Assembly: GCF_017696085.1 (NCBI RefSeq)
Contig: NZ_JAAORH010000001.1
Span: forward strand, 310,001 to 374,000
DNA: 64,000 nucleotides
Origin: Prochlorococcus marinus XMU1410
GTDB taxonomy: Bacteria; Cyanobacteriota; Cyanobacteriia; PCC-6307; Cyanobiaceae
Reading direction: 5' to 3'
Part shown: piece by piece, positions 47,050-56,712 of the stretch
Numbering within the stretch: the first letter of the stretch is position 1
Layout of the letters: each line of letters begins with the position of its first letter
The notes under the pieces: generated by a model
Told to the model about the DNA's origin: nothing
The model's input: the letters and a program-made list of their open reading frames with translations, nothing else
Database searches by the model: none
Translations under genes and position numbers: made by a program

Positions 47050-47709
47050 TTAAATTACGTTAACTTCTTCAAAAATTTCACAAAAATTGGAAGTTCCCAC
47101 GCAACTAATTCCAATATCAAACAAATCAATTACTTGCGTCAGTTTTTTTATGCCACCTACAACTTTGATTTGATTTTGAGAGCCTGTTATTTTTAGTATT
47201 TCTGTGACATCATTTGATGTAAGAGGAGATCCAAACCCGTCCCCGAATTGAAAATTTTTTATTCCTAATTCCAAACATATTTCTATCGCATTAATAAAGA
47301 CTTCTTCTTGCAGTTTTGATTTATTTATGATTATTGAAACTGGTAATCCAGATAATTTAACTTGCTCAATTTCAGCAGCGAAAGTTTCTAAATTTCTTTT
47401 GGATAAATTGAAAAAGTTTGGGATATATTCAATTCCTTTTGCACCATTATCTTTTGCAAAACAAACTAATTCTTCAATAAACGAAACTGGTAAATCTGCT
47501 AAAGGGTAAGAAATAAGTGCGTTTATATCCGCACTGTAATTACCTAAAAAGTTTTTAAGATCAGTTAAATAATTTATTGAAGTAGAAATATTTTTGATAT
47601 TGTATTTTCTTATTAAATCGCAATTCACACAGAAATCTTCCCATGATAAATAAGGGTTAATAATAATCGCATGAATTTTCTCGTTTAATTCATATTTAAT
47701 ATTGAGCAT
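47050..47709 (-). CDS. DeoC-like TIM-barrel protein with altered active site
   Basis: 219 residues related to deoxyribose-phosphate aldolase. The barrel phosphate region (IKVVGGIKKLTQVIDLFDIG) is kept and one lysine (about 182) remains. The strand that normally holds the Schiff-base Lys (VKTSTGF type) reads IKNFQFGDGFGSPLTSND, so that Lys is Phe155. The acid/base Asp region reads GAKGIEYIPNFF. It is therefore probably not an active aldolase of the classical type. The gene is squeezed between hpf and recO. Confidence 0.82.
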   Translation of the reverse strand: MLNIKYELNEKIHAIIINPYLSWEDFCVNCDLIRKYNIKNISTSINYLTDLKNFLGNYSADINALISYPLADLPVSFIEELVCFAKDNGAKGIEYIPNFFNLSKRNLETFAAEIEQVKLSGLPVSIIINKSKLQEEVFINAIEICLELGIKNFQFGDGFGSPLTSNDVTEILKITGSQNQIKVVGGIKKLTQVIDLFDIGISCVGTSNFCEIFEEVNVI

Positions 47710-47716
47710 TTAAAAC

Positions 47717-48301
47717 TTATTTAGATTGAATCAATCCATAACCTCCATGATTCCTTTTATATATAACTTGAAGTTCATTATTTTTCTTGTTTCGAAAAAC
47801 ATAAAAATCATGATCAATTAGATCTAATTGTTTTCTTGCTTCGTCTGATGAAATTGGAGTCATTTCAAAGTATTTATTTTTTATAGATGGCTCAGGCAGA
47901 CTTGCTTCAGTTCCTTCTTTAAAAAAAGCTTTATCTAAAAAATTTGATTCCATACTTTCAATTGGTACAGAATCTTTATTTTTAAATTGTTTATTATGAA
48001 TTGTTTTATTGTTTCTTTCTTTGTATTTGCGTAATTTTCTACAAAGTTTATTTGAAACTAAATCAATGCTTGAGTATAGATTTTCAGTTTTTTCTTCAGC
48101 TCTAATTACGGTACCATTTGCAAAAATAGTAACTTCTGCAGTTTGGAACGAGACTCTTGGATTCTTTTCAATTGAAAGGTGTATGTCAGCTTCTTTAACG
48201 ATATCCTTATAGTGGTGTGTTGCTTTTTCTATCTTTGCCTCAGTATATTCTTTTAAAGCTCCAGTGAGCTCAAGATTCTTTCCATGGATTAAAATTTTCA
48301 T
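47717..48301 (-). CDS. hpf: Ribosome hibernation promoting factor, long form (LrtA)
   Basis: Binds the small subunit and dimerises 70S ribosomes in the dark or under stress. 194 residues: N-terminal domain (MKILIHGKNLELTGALKEYT, IHLSIEKNPRVSFQTAEVTI), a linker, and the C-terminal dimerisation domain FEMTPISSDEARKQLDLIDH with FYVFRNKKNNELQVIYKRNH. In cyanobacteria lrtA is a light-repressed gene. Confidence 0.93.
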   Translation of the reverse strand: MKILIHGKNLELTGALKEYTEAKIEKATHHYKDIVKEADIHLSIEKNPRVSFQTAEVTIFANGTVIRAEEKTENLYSSIDLVSNKLCRKLRKYKERNNKTIHNKQFKNKDSVPIESMESNFLDKAFFKEGTEASLPEPSIKNKYFEMTPISSDEARKQLDLIDHDFYVFRNKKNNELQVIYKRNHGGYGLIQSK

Positions 48302-48345
48302 AACAAATCTAAAAATATTTACTTACTTTCTAAATCTACTTAAAT

Positions 48346-48996
48346 ATGGATAATAGAACAGCAATAATTAAACAACCTGATAATATTTCTTCTTTTAATG
48401 ATGTTTATAAATTACAAAAAGAATATCAAGAGGCATTGATTTTAGATAATTCTAACCCTGATTTTATTTGGATAGGGGAGCATCAACTCTGTTATACATT
48501 GGGGAGAGGATCTAATTACGATAATTTACTATTTTCTCTAAATGACACTAAATATGATGTTTTTAAGATTGATAGAGGTGGTGAGGTAACTTGTCATATG
48601 CCAGGACAATTAGTAACTTATTTGGTTTTAGATTTGAAAAATTTTAATAAAGATTTAAATTGGTACTTAAGAAAAATTGAAGAAATTATTATAAAAATCC
48701 TTGGAGCTTTTAATATAAATTGTCATTCTAGAAAAGGGTTTACTGGTGTTTGGATAGGAAATAAGAAAATCGCATCAATTGGAATTGGGTGTAAAAGATG
48801 GATTACGATAAATGGATTTTCAATCAATATTGACTGCAAATTAGAAAACTTTAATAAGATTGTTCCTTGCGGAATAGAAAATTGTCTTATGGCAAATATG
48901 ATTGATTACAACAAAAATTTAAATATTCAAGAAGTCAAGAGAATTGTTAAAAAAACCATCGAGGAAGAATTTAATTTTGATTTTATATCAAAATAG
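48346..48996 (+). CDS. lipB: Octanoyltransferase LipB
   Basis: Transfers octanoate from ACP to lipoyl-dependent enzymes, such as the E2 encoded by pdhC below. 216 residues. [18 protein letters not shown] is the substrate motif; the Lys is in [16 protein letters not shown] and the thioester Cys in [12 protein letters not shown]. Divergent from hpf. Confidence 0.94.
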   Translation: MDNRTAIIKQPDNISSFNDVYKLQKEYQEALILDNSNPDFIWIGEHQLCYTLGRGSNYDNLLFSLNDTKYDVFKIDRGGEVTCHMPGQLVTYLVLDLKNFNKDLNWYLRKIEEIIIKILGAFNINCHSRKGFTGVWIGNKKIASIGIGCKRWITINGFSINIDCKLENFNKIVPCGIENCLMANMIDYNKNLNIQEVKRIVKKTIEEEFNFDFISK

Positions 48997-49023
48997 AAAT
49001 TAAAATTTCAAAATCAATTTAAT

Positions 49024-50967
49024 ATGGGTGATTTAGCGTATTGGCCTGCAGCCAAACCTCTTTCTAAAAAAAATACATTTGCCAAAAATAGAGATTTTAT
49101 TAAGAACCTTGATCATATAGATCAAATTTGGGAAAAATTAAAATTTAAATGTGGTGATACATTAGCTGTTTGCGATTTAAGAGGGAAATATAAAGAAAAA
49201 TTTTCTTATTCTGAGCTGGCTGATTTAATAACAAAAGTTTCTTTTTCTTTCGAAAATTATGGTTTAAAAAAGGGGGATGTAGTTACTGTAATATCTGAAA
49301 ATTCTCCAAGATGGCTAGCAGTAGATCAAGGCTTAATGCGTTTAGGAGCTATAAATGCAGTGAGAGGTATTAATTCTCCTTCAGTAGAATTAGACTATAT
49401 TATTGCGCACTCTAATTCAGTAGGACTAATAGTTCAATCTAAGGAAATTTGGCTAAAGTTAAACAATAAAGAAGAATTAAAAAAAAGACTGAAATTTATA
49501 ATCAATTTAGAAGATGAACAATTTGAAAGTTTAATAAGTTGGAGTACATTCATAAGTTCAGTAGAAAAAGAAAATTCACAAAATAATAATCTTGAAAAAT
49601 TTAATCCACAAATTGATGACGTCGCTACTATTCTTTACACCTCTGGGACTACCGGAAAACCTAAAGGTGTGCCTTTGACTCATGCAAATTTTTTACATCA
49701 AATAATCAATTTAGCCTATATTGCTGATCCAGAACCAGGGACCTCTGTATTAAGCGTTTTGCCTATCTGGCATTCTTATGAGAGAAGTGCTGAATACTTC
49801 TTTTTTTCATGCGGTTGTTCTCAATACTATACAATTCCAAAATTTCTTAAAGATGATATTACACAAATAAAACCTGTTGTCATGGCTACTGTACCGAGAC
49901 TATGGGAAGCAATACATGATGGTTTTTTTCAGGCTTTGAAAAAAATGCCTTCCAAAAAGCAAAAACTTATTAAGTTTTTGATAAGTAATAGTTCGGTTTT
50001 CAAAAGAAGTCTTAGAAAGATAAGAAATATAGATATAAATCAAATAACTTTTAAATCAAAAATCCCCTTACTGGGTTCTGTTATTAGACGATATCCTTTA
50101 CATAAATTGTCTACTATTTTTTTATGGCCGAATATTCTTAGACAACTCTGCGGAGAAAAACTGAAATTTCCCATTAATGGTGGAGGTGCATTGCCAGAAC
50201 ATGTAGATCTTTTTTTTGAATCTTTAGGTGTAGATGTTTTGGTGGGATATGGACTCACAGAAACTAGTCCAGTATTAACTTGTAGGAGAAGAGAATTAAA
50301 TGTTAGAGGATCATCTGGGCAGCCTCTAACATTTACTGAAATCAAAATAGTGAATGATGATAAAAAAAAGATTCTGAAGTTCAGAGAAGTCGGGAAAATT
50401 CTTGTTAGGGGGCCGCAAGTAATGAAAGGTTATCTTAATAATGAAATAGCTACAAATGATGTTTTATCCAAGGATGGTTGGTTTGATACTGGTGATTTAG
50501 GTTTTCTAATACCAAATGGTTCTCTCTTTATAACAGGAAGAGCCAAGGATACAATAGTGCTATCAAGTGGTGAAAATATAGAACCGAATCCGCTAGAGAC
50601 TGAAATTCTTAGTTCTGAATTTATTAATCAGATTCAATTAGTTGGACAAGATAAGAAATGTTTAACAGCCCTTGTAGTTCCTAATGTCGAATTGGTTAAA
50701 AGCAAGTTTTTGGAAGAAGACCTTTCAAAATTAAACCTGAATAAGAAAATTGGTACATTTTTCAAATCACAAATTAATAATTTGCTTAAAAGTCGATTAG
50801 GAGCAAGATCAGAAGAACAAATATTAGATTGTTATTTTGTTGATGCCTTTACTCTGGAAAATGGGTTATTAACACAAACTCTTAAACAAAAAAGAAAAGA
50901 AATAGAAAAAAAGTATTCATTACAAATAGAAAATATGTATGAAAACAAATTTAGTAAGAAAATTTGA
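49024..50967 (+). CDS. aas: Long-chain acyl-ACP/acyl-CoA synthetase
   Basis: AMP-forming acyl activating enzyme. In cyanobacteria this enzyme recycles free fatty acids into acyl-ACP. 647 residues. The AMP motif is TILYTSGTTGKPKGVPLTHA, followed by VLVGYGLTETSPVLTCRRRE, DTGDLGFLIPNGSLFITGR and LSSGENIEPNPLETEILSS. It starts 27 bases after lipB, as a likely operon. ACP versus CoA preference is inferred from the lineage. Confidence 0.92.
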   Translation: MGDLAYWPAAKPLSKKNTFAKNRDFIKNLDHIDQIWEKLKFKCGDTLAVCDLRGKYKEKFSYSELADLITKVSFSFENYGLKKGDVVTVISENSPRWLAVDQGLMRLGAINAVRGINSPSVELDYIIAHSNSVGLIVQSKEIWLKLNNKEELKKRLKFIINLEDEQFESLISWSTFISSVEKENSQNNNLEKFNPQIDDVATILYTSGTTGKPKGVPLTHANFLHQIINLAYIADPEPGTSVLSVLPIWHSYERSAEYFFFSCGCSQYYTIPKFLKDDITQIKPVVMATVPRLWEAIHDGFFQALKKMPSKKQKLIKFLISNSSVFKRSLRKIRNIDINQITFKSKIPLLGSVIRRYPLHKLSTIFLWPNILRQLCGEKLKFPINGGGALPEHVDLFFESLGVDVLVGYGLTETSPVLTCRRRELNVRGSSGQPLTFTEIKIVNDDKKKILKFREVGKILVRGPQVMKGYLNNEIATNDVLSKDGWFDTGDLGFLIPNGSLFITGRAKDTIVLSSGENIEPNPLETEILSSEFINQIQLVGQDKKCLTALVVPNVELVKSKFLEEDLSKLNLNKKIGTFFKSQINNLLKSRLGARSEEQILDCYFVDAFTLENGLLTQTLKQKRKEIEKKYSLQIENMYENKFSKKI

Positions 50968-51005
50968 TTTGTTCTATCTATATTGAAAAGGTAATTTAAT
51001 TTTTT

Positions 51006-51449
51006 ATGGAAACAAAAAACTCAATATCTATAAAGCGCTCAATAGCTATTAAAGCTGTAGTTACACCAACTTGGAAGGAAGATGCTGAAAAAGAATTAAG
51101 TAAAGCAATTTCAAACATTGATCAGCAATTATCGCAACTGGAGCAAGAGGGGCAGCAAATAGTAAATAATATTAGATCCCAATCGGTTAATCCCCTAGAT
51201 CCAAGGGTTCAAGAACAGGTTAGTCAGGTGCAACAACAAGTCGCAGCAAAACGAAATGAAATTGAAGAACAAAAAAGAAATCTTCTTCAACAACAGAGTC
51301 AAGTTCGCGAATTAAAAATGGATGAAATTGTTGATCAAGGGCAAGTGGATAGTTTCTGTGATGTCACTGTGGGAGACAATCTTATTGAAAAAATGCAAGT
51401 ATCGATTACGGTTAAGGATGGAGTTATTCAATCTATAGATAATAATTAA
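51006..51449 (+). CDS. YlqD-family protein
   Basis: 147 residues. The N-terminal strand (SISIKRSIAIKAVVTPTWKE) and C-terminal barrel-like part (VGDNLIEKMQVSITVKDGVI) flank a long glutamine-rich coiled coil (VQEQVSQVQQQVAAKRNEIE). This layout matches the YlqD family, of unknown function. The coiled coil suggests it forms oligomers. Confidence 0.82.
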   Translation: METKNSISIKRSIAIKAVVTPTWKEDAEKELSKAISNIDQQLSQLEQEGQQIVNNIRSQSVNPLDPRVQEQVSQVQQQVAAKRNEIEEQKRNLLQQQSQVRELKMDEIVDQGQVDSFCDVTVGDNLIEKMQVSITVKDGVIQSIDNN

Positions 51450-51572
51450 AGAGACGATTTAGTATTTTTGATAAATATAAGTAAATCTTAATTTCGAAAA
51501 GTTTTAAATTCTAATCGATCTAAATTATTACTTTCTTAAGTTTTAAGAGTTTCCACTGTGAACATGATTTCG

Positions 51573-51578
51573 TATAAT
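51573..51578 (+). promoter_or_regulatory. Candidate -10 element (TATAAT) upstream of pdhC
   Basis: A perfect TATAAT lies 90 bases before the ATG of pdhC, in a gap of about 220 bases. No good -35 is seen 16-18 bases upstream (TTCCAC at best), which is common in Prochlorococcus. The implied leader is about 80 bases long. Confidence 0.4.
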
Positions 51579-51667
51579 TAAAACAAGAGTTTAAAGGGTT
51601 CTTAACCATAAAAACTTTAGGAAGTTTGGTAGAAATCCCTTGAAACTTATGCAATAACAATTTTCTT

Positions 51668-53035
51668 ATGTCTCACGAAATATTCATGCCTGCCTTGAGT
51701 TCTACTATGACGGAGGGCAAGATTGTGGAATGGTTGAAAAATCCAGGAGATAAAGTTGAAAGAGGTGAATCTGTCTTGGTTGTTGAATCTGATAAGGCAG
51801 ATATGGACGTTGAATCTTTTCAAGATGGATATCTTGCGGCAGTTTTAATGCCTGCTGGCAGCACTGCACCAGTAGGAGAGACTATCGGTGTTATTGTAGA
51901 AAATGAGGATGAGATAGCTTCTGTTCAAGAACAAAATAAAGGAAATCAACCCGAAGTTTCTAATTCGGATCAACTTGAATTGGTGAGCAATAAAACTGAA
52001 GAAAAACCAGTAGTTCAGACTGTAAATAATAATAAACAAGCGGAAGAAGTCGTCTTAAAGAGTGAAAAGCCTGTACCATCTTTTAATACCGATCAAATTA
52101 ATGCAGCTACAAGTAATGTTTCTTCGAGGGTGATTGCATCTCCGAGAGCTAAAAAACTTGCCTCTCAAATGGGTGTTGATTTGGCAAAGGTTCATGGATC
52201 CGGACCTCACGGAAGGATTCAAGCCGATGATATTTTAAAAGCTAATGGCCAACCAGTCTCTATACCATGGATAGGTGAAGGTGGTTCTCCTGCAAGTATA
52301 CCTGGTGCAAATTTGGGAGTTGAAAGTAAACCAGAAACTTCAGGAAATAGTTTTGGTAATCCCGGAGAAACAGTTCAATTTAATACTCTTCAAAAAGCGG
52401 TAAATAAAAATATGGAATCTAGTTTAGATGTGCCATGTTTTAGGGTGGGTTATTCCATTAACACAGATAAATTAGATAATTTCTACAAAAAAGTAAAACA
52501 GAACGGAGTTACTATGACTGCTTTACTAGTAAAGGCAGTTGCAAAGACACTAAAGAAACATCCTCAAGTTAACTCAAGTTTTTCAGAGAATGGAATTTCT
52601 TATCCAGAAAATATAAATATTGCTGTTGCTGTTGCGATGGAAGATGGTGGACTAATAACTCCAGTTTTAAAAGAACCATGCAATACTGATTTATTTGAAT
52701 TGTCTAGAGAATGGAAAGATCTCGTAAAAAGATCAAGATCAAAACAATTAGAACCTGATGAATACTCAACGGGAACCTTTACTTTATCTAACCTTGGGAT
52801 GTTTGGAGTTGATAGATTTGACGCAATTCTTCCTCCAGGTACCGGTGCTATTTTAGCCATAGCATCATCGAAACCAACCGTTGTTGCTAATAGTGATGGT
52901 TCAATATCTGTTAAAAAAATAATGCAAGTAAATCTAACAGCTGATCATAGAGTGATCTATGGAGCTGATGGAGCTTCATTCTTAAAAGACTTGGCTTCCC
53001 TAATTGAAGATGAGCCAGAGACTCTTGTCTCCTAA
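51668..53035 (+). CDS. pdhC: Pyruvate dehydrogenase E2, dihydrolipoamide acetyltransferase
   Basis: E2 core of the pyruvate dehydrogenase complex that makes acetyl-CoA. 455 residues in order: lipoyl domain with lysine in VVESDKADMDVESFQDG (about 44), a linker, the E1/E3-binding domain ASPRAKKLASQMGVDLAKVH (about 157-190), and the catalytic domain ending NLTADHRVIYGADGASFLKD with the His and Asp of the active site. Lipoylation would come from the LipB pathway. Confidence 0.95.
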   Translation: MSHEIFMPALSSTMTEGKIVEWLKNPGDKVERGESVLVVESDKADMDVESFQDGYLAAVLMPAGSTAPVGETIGVIVENEDEIASVQEQNKGNQPEVSNSDQLELVSNKTEEKPVVQTVNNNKQAEEVVLKSEKPVPSFNTDQINAATSNVSSRVIASPRAKKLASQMGVDLAKVHGSGPHGRIQADDILKANGQPVSIPWIGEGGSPASIPGANLGVESKPETSGNSFGNPGETVQFNTLQKAVNKNMESSLDVPCFRVGYSINTDKLDNFYKKVKQNGVTMTALLVKAVAKTLKKHPQVNSSFSENGISYPENINIAVAVAMEDGGLITPVLKEPCNTDLFELSREWKDLVKRSRSKQLEPDEYSTGTFTLSNLGMFGVDRFDAILPPGTGAILAIASSKPTVVANSDGSISVKKIMQVNLTADHRVIYGADGASFLKDLASLIEDEPETLVS

Positions 53036-53041
53036 ATTTAA

Positions 53042-54166
53042 TTGATTTCTCAAATTAATAATGAAGAAAGAGATTATAAGCTTGAAGCTTATGATTATTT
53101 ACTTGATCCTTCATTAATTGCTAATAAACCTTCTGAAATTAGGCATGATTCAAGATTGATGATAGTTAGAAATAGTTTTTTAGAAGAAGACTGTTTAACT
53201 AATAAATTTACCAAGAATCTTTTAGATGAATTTAGGGAAGGGGATCTTGTAATTGTAAACAATACTAAAGTTATGAAAGCTAGGTTAAAGGTTGAATTAG
53301 AAAGTAAGACATTAGTAGAACTATTAGTTTTAGAAAGATCCCACGAATGTGTTTGGTTATGTTTGGCAAAGCCAGCAAAAAAGCTAAAAATAAATAGAAA
53401 ATTAAAATTAAAATCTCCATTAGCACAAGATATTAATTTGATTGTTGATGGAGTTGATGAAGAAACTGGAGGGAGATTTATTAAATTTCCGGAAAATATA
53501 ACTTGTCTCAATTCAATGAATGAACTTCTTGATAAATACGGGGAAATCCCTCTTCCTCCATATATAAAAAATTCCGAAGAAGAATCTTTTCATGAGAAAA
53601 GTTATCAAACTGAGTATGCAACAAATCCGGGGGCAGTTGCTGCACCAACAGCTGGTTTACACTTAAGCAAAAGTCTTATTTCCAATCTAAAAAAAAAAGG
53701 CGTAATAATCTTACCGATAACTTTGCACGTGGGTTATGGAACATTCAAACCAATTGATCAAGAAGATTTAAGTAACTTAAAACTTCACAAAGAATGGGTA
53801 AGTGTTAATAAGGAAGTAGTGGAGGAAATAAAAAGAATAAAGAAAACAGATAGAAAAATAATTGCTATTGGTACAACTAGCGTAAGAGCTCTTGAAAGTT
53901 GTTATTCTCACGAAATTAATGACTTTATTCCCATAGCTAAATACGTAGATTTAGTAATTAAGCCAGGTTATAAATTTAAGGTAGTTGATGGATTATTAAC
54001 TAATTTTCATCTCCCTAAAAGTTCATTATTACTTTTAGTAAGTGCAATGATTGGTAGAGAAAGATTATTAGATCTATATAAAAAAGCCATAAAAGAAAAA
54101 TTTAGATTCTTCTCTTATGGCGATGCGATGTATATTTCACCAGATTCACTACTGGAGAAAAAATAG
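53042..54166 (+). CDS. queA: tRNA preQ1(34) S-adenosylmethionine ribosyltransferase-isomerase
   Basis: Forms epoxyqueuosine in tRNA. 374 residues, with TTG as the start six bases after the pdhC stop. The family motifs are LEAYDYLLDPSLIANKP (N-terminus), FREGDLVIVNNTKVMKARLK, NPGAVAAPTAGLHLSKSLI, HVGYGTFKPIDQEDL and LTNFHLPKSSLLLLVSAMI. All conserved elements are present. Confidence 0.94.
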   Translation: MISQINNEERDYKLEAYDYLLDPSLIANKPSEIRHDSRLMIVRNSFLEEDCLTNKFTKNLLDEFREGDLVIVNNTKVMKARLKVELESKTLVELLVLERSHECVWLCLAKPAKKLKINRKLKLKSPLAQDINLIVDGVDEETGGRFIKFPENITCLNSMNELLDKYGEIPLPPYIKNSEEESFHEKSYQTEYATNPGAVAAPTAGLHLSKSLISNLKKKGVIILPITLHVGYGTFKPIDQEDLSNLKLHKEWVSVNKEVVEEIKRIKKTDRKIIAIGTTSVRALESCYSHEINDFIPIAKYVDLVIKPGYKFKVVDGLLTNFHLPKSSLLLLVSAMIGRERLLDLYKKAIKEKFRFFSYGDAMYISPDSLLEKK

Positions 54167-54168
54167 AT

Positions 54169-55155
54169 TTAGGCTTTGACTGGTTCTTGAATGATTCCGC
54201 TTGGAACTTCAGTAAACATAATTGATGATAAATACCTCTCTGCTAAATCAGGTAGAACAACTACAATAGTTTTTCCTGCATATTCATCTTGTTCAGCTAA
54301 TCTAACAGCAGCAGCAGCGGCAGCCCCACAAGATATTCCTACTAATAGACCTTCCTCTTTAGCTAACCTAAGAGCCATCTCAATTGATTCGTCATTTGTT
54401 ACTTGTTCGACCTTATCAACAATTGATAAGTCAAGGTTCTTAGGAATAAATCCTGCTCCAATTCCTTGGATTTTATGGGGTCCGGATTTAACCTCTTCTC
54501 CATTCATTGTCTGTGTAATAACAGGACTGTGTGATGGTTCTACAGCTACAGAAGTAATATTCTTGCCCTTCTCTTGCTTGATGTATCTTGAAACTCCTGT
54601 AATTGTGCCGCCAGTTCCAACCCCTGCAACTAGGACATCAATTTCACCATCGCAATCATCCCAGATTTCTGGTCCAGTAGTTTTGTAATGAATTTCAGGA
54701 TTTGCTGGATTATCAAATTGACCTGGCATGAAATATTGAGAAGGATTACTTTCTGCAATTTCTTTAGCCTTAGCTATCGCTCCAGGCATACCTTTAGATG
54801 CCTCTGTTAAAACAATTTCAGCACCCAACACTGCCATAACCCTTCTTCTTTCAATTGACATGGATTCTGGCATTGTAAGGATCAGTTTATAACCTCTTGC
54901 TGAAGCAGTAAAAGCTAGAGCAATGCCTGTATTTCCAGAAGTTGGCTCAACAATAGTTTTGTCTTTTGTAAGTTTCCCACTTTTCTCGGCATCCCAGATC
55001 ATGTTTGCGCCGATCCTACATTTGACACTATAAGCAGGGTTTCTACCTTCAATTTTTGCAAGTACTGTAGCTTTTGCGTTTTTAGTAACTGATTTTAATT
55101 TTACTAATGGAGTGTTTCCAATAGCAAAACTGTTGTCCTCATAAATTTTTGCCAT
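54169..55155 (-). CDS. cysK: Cysteine synthase A (O-acetylserine sulfhydrylase)
   Basis: PLP enzyme that makes cysteine from O-acetylserine and sulfide. 328 residues. The PLP lysine is in [17 protein letters not shown], the substrate loop is [15 protein letters not shown], and the phosphate cup is [18 protein letters not shown]. It is the third gene of a minus-strand sulfur amino acid cluster and converges with queA, 2 bases apart. Confidence 0.96.
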   Translation of the reverse strand: MAKIYEDNSFAIGNTPLVKLKSVTKNAKATVLAKIEGRNPAYSVKCRIGANMIWDAEKSGKLTKDKTIVEPTSGNTGIALAFTASARGYKLILTMPESMSIERRRVMAVLGAEIVLTEASKGMPGAIAKAKEIAESNPSQYFMPGQFDNPANPEIHYKTTGPEIWDDCDGEIDVLVAGVGTGGTITGVSRYIKQEKGKNITSVAVEPSHSPVITQTMNGEEVKSGPHKIQGIGAGFIPKNLDLSIVDKVEQVTNDESIEMALRLAKEEGLLVGISCGAAAAAAVRLAEQDEYAGKTIVVVLPDLAERYLSSIMFTEVPSGIIQEPVKA

Positions 55156-55239
55156 TTATATATTGAGAAAATATATATTAATACTAACTATTATTCAGAA
55201 AAAGAGTATATAAGTTTCTATACGGTAAATACTAGGAAT

Positions 55240-56709
55240 TTAGAAATTATTTAGTGCTTCAGAAAAGGTTTTCCATAATTGATCTTGGTCTTCTAATCCA
55301 ACTGATACTCTTATAAGGTGCGAGGGTATACCAAAACTTTCAGCCCAATCCAACTCGTCATAATGAGCTAGTAAAACATAAGGACAAACTAAAGTAAATT
55401 TTGTACCTAAACTAGGTCCTTTAGATACTTTTAGAGAATCATAAAATTTTTTAGCTTTGTTCAATCCTCCATTTAATTCAAACGATAATAAGCATCCGTA
55501 GCCCCCATTAGAAGTAAGTAAAGAATTAAAATTTGGACAATTTTCAGGATGGAAAATATTTTTAATCTCGTTATGAGTCTCTAATCTTTTTTTTAATTCT
55601 AAACATGCTTTATTTTGTTCAAAAACTCTTTGATTTACATCTCTACTAACTTTCTCTAGATAAACTATATCTCCATCGGAAAGTATTGGAATATTAATCT
55701 CGTTTAATGCATTTCTAAACTGATCAATCCATTTGCTTTTTGGATTTAGTATTAATGATCCGGCAAGAATATCGCCACTACCTGAAAAAATTTTTGTAAG
55801 TGAAGTAAAGACTATATCTGCATGTTCTATGGAATTTATATTTAAATTCGAACCAATTGTATCGTCAACAATTAACGGAATATTTAGCTTTTTTGCAATT
55901 TTTGAAATTTTTTTAATGTTTACACATTTGAGCATTGGATTACTTGGAAGTTCAATAATTAATGCTGATGGATTTATTCTTTTGATTTCTAATTCAATAT
56001 CCGCGCAATTTTCTTCTGTAATTAACTTTGCTCCGTGAAAGATTTTCATTGGTAATTTAAGTACATCTACATATGGAAAACCAACTTGGAGTGTTGGTTT
56101 AGCTGGAAATAATTTATATATGATTTCTAATGATGTATGCAATGCAGACATTCCAGATGAAGTTAAGTGAATATCATTAGAGTCAATTTTTGTAGATTTA
56201 GAAATTCTATTTTTTATTCTTTGAGAACATTCATTTACGTAAGATTTTGGAGGGCAATCTTCAAGACCTAGTTCTATAGCGGCAGCTCTTGAAGATAGAC
56301 CAAGACCAGTATGTTGCCAAAAATATTTTGCATAAATACTTCCTTCTTTTTCAGTTATTAAGAAAGCTAAATTATTTCTTTTTTCTATTAACGAGAATTG
56401 TTCAGAAGTATTTCTATCAATGTATTTTTTAGCTTTAAAAGCTATGCTTTCATTCGGATATGGCCAGATACTTTTATTGTTGTAGTAATTTTGCTCTTTT
56501 ACTTTTTCGCATAATCTTTTCACTATGGGGTTTAGCCCGAATCGTGGGTAAATGGACTTTAATAAATTTATGCATTCTTGATCTTTTTCCTCGTAATTTA
56601 TTACATCATTCCAAGTTGGTAATGCTACAGAAACGGCATGAATACTATCAGGAATTGCATATCCCAACTCTAAATTTTTCCATATAGGTTTTTTAAGTAA
56701 ATCTCTCAA
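55240..56709 (-). CDS. Cystathionine gamma-synthase-like PLP enzyme (489 aa)
   Basis: Trans-sulfuration family (Cys/Met metabolism) with an extended N-terminus of about 130 residues before the catalytic core (VSVALPTWNDVINYEEKDQE, then residues typical of the group). The PLP lysine is in FTSLTKIFSGSGDILAG. Near the start of the core lies HLTSSGMSALHTSLEIIYKL. The C-terminal end GIPSHLIRVSVGLEDQDQLW is typical. It starts 3 bases after metB. Whether it acts as synthase or lyase cannot be told. Confidence 0.85.
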   Translation of the reverse strand: MRDLLKKPIWKNLELGYAIPDSIHAVSVALPTWNDVINYEEKDQECINLLKSIYPRFGLNPIVKRLCEKVKEQNYYNNKSIWPYPNESIAFKAKKYIDRNTSEQFSLIEKRNNLAFLITEKEGSIYAKYFWQHTGLGLSSRAAAIELGLEDCPPKSYVNECSQRIKNRISKSTKIDSNDIHLTSSGMSALHTSLEIIYKLFPAKPTLQVGFPYVDVLKLPMKIFHGAKLITEENCADIELEIKRINPSALIIELPSNPMLKCVNIKKISKIAKKLNIPLIVDDTIGSNLNINSIEHADIVFTSLTKIFSGSGDILAGSLILNPKSKWIDQFRNALNEINIPILSDGDIVYLEKVSRDVNQRVFEQNKACLELKKRLETHNEIKNIFHPENCPNFNSLLTSNGGYGCLLSFELNGGLNKAKKFYDSLKVSKGPSLGTKFTLVCPYVLLAHYDELDWAESFGIPSHLIRVSVGLEDQDQLWKTFSEALNNF

Positions 56710-56712
56710 TTT

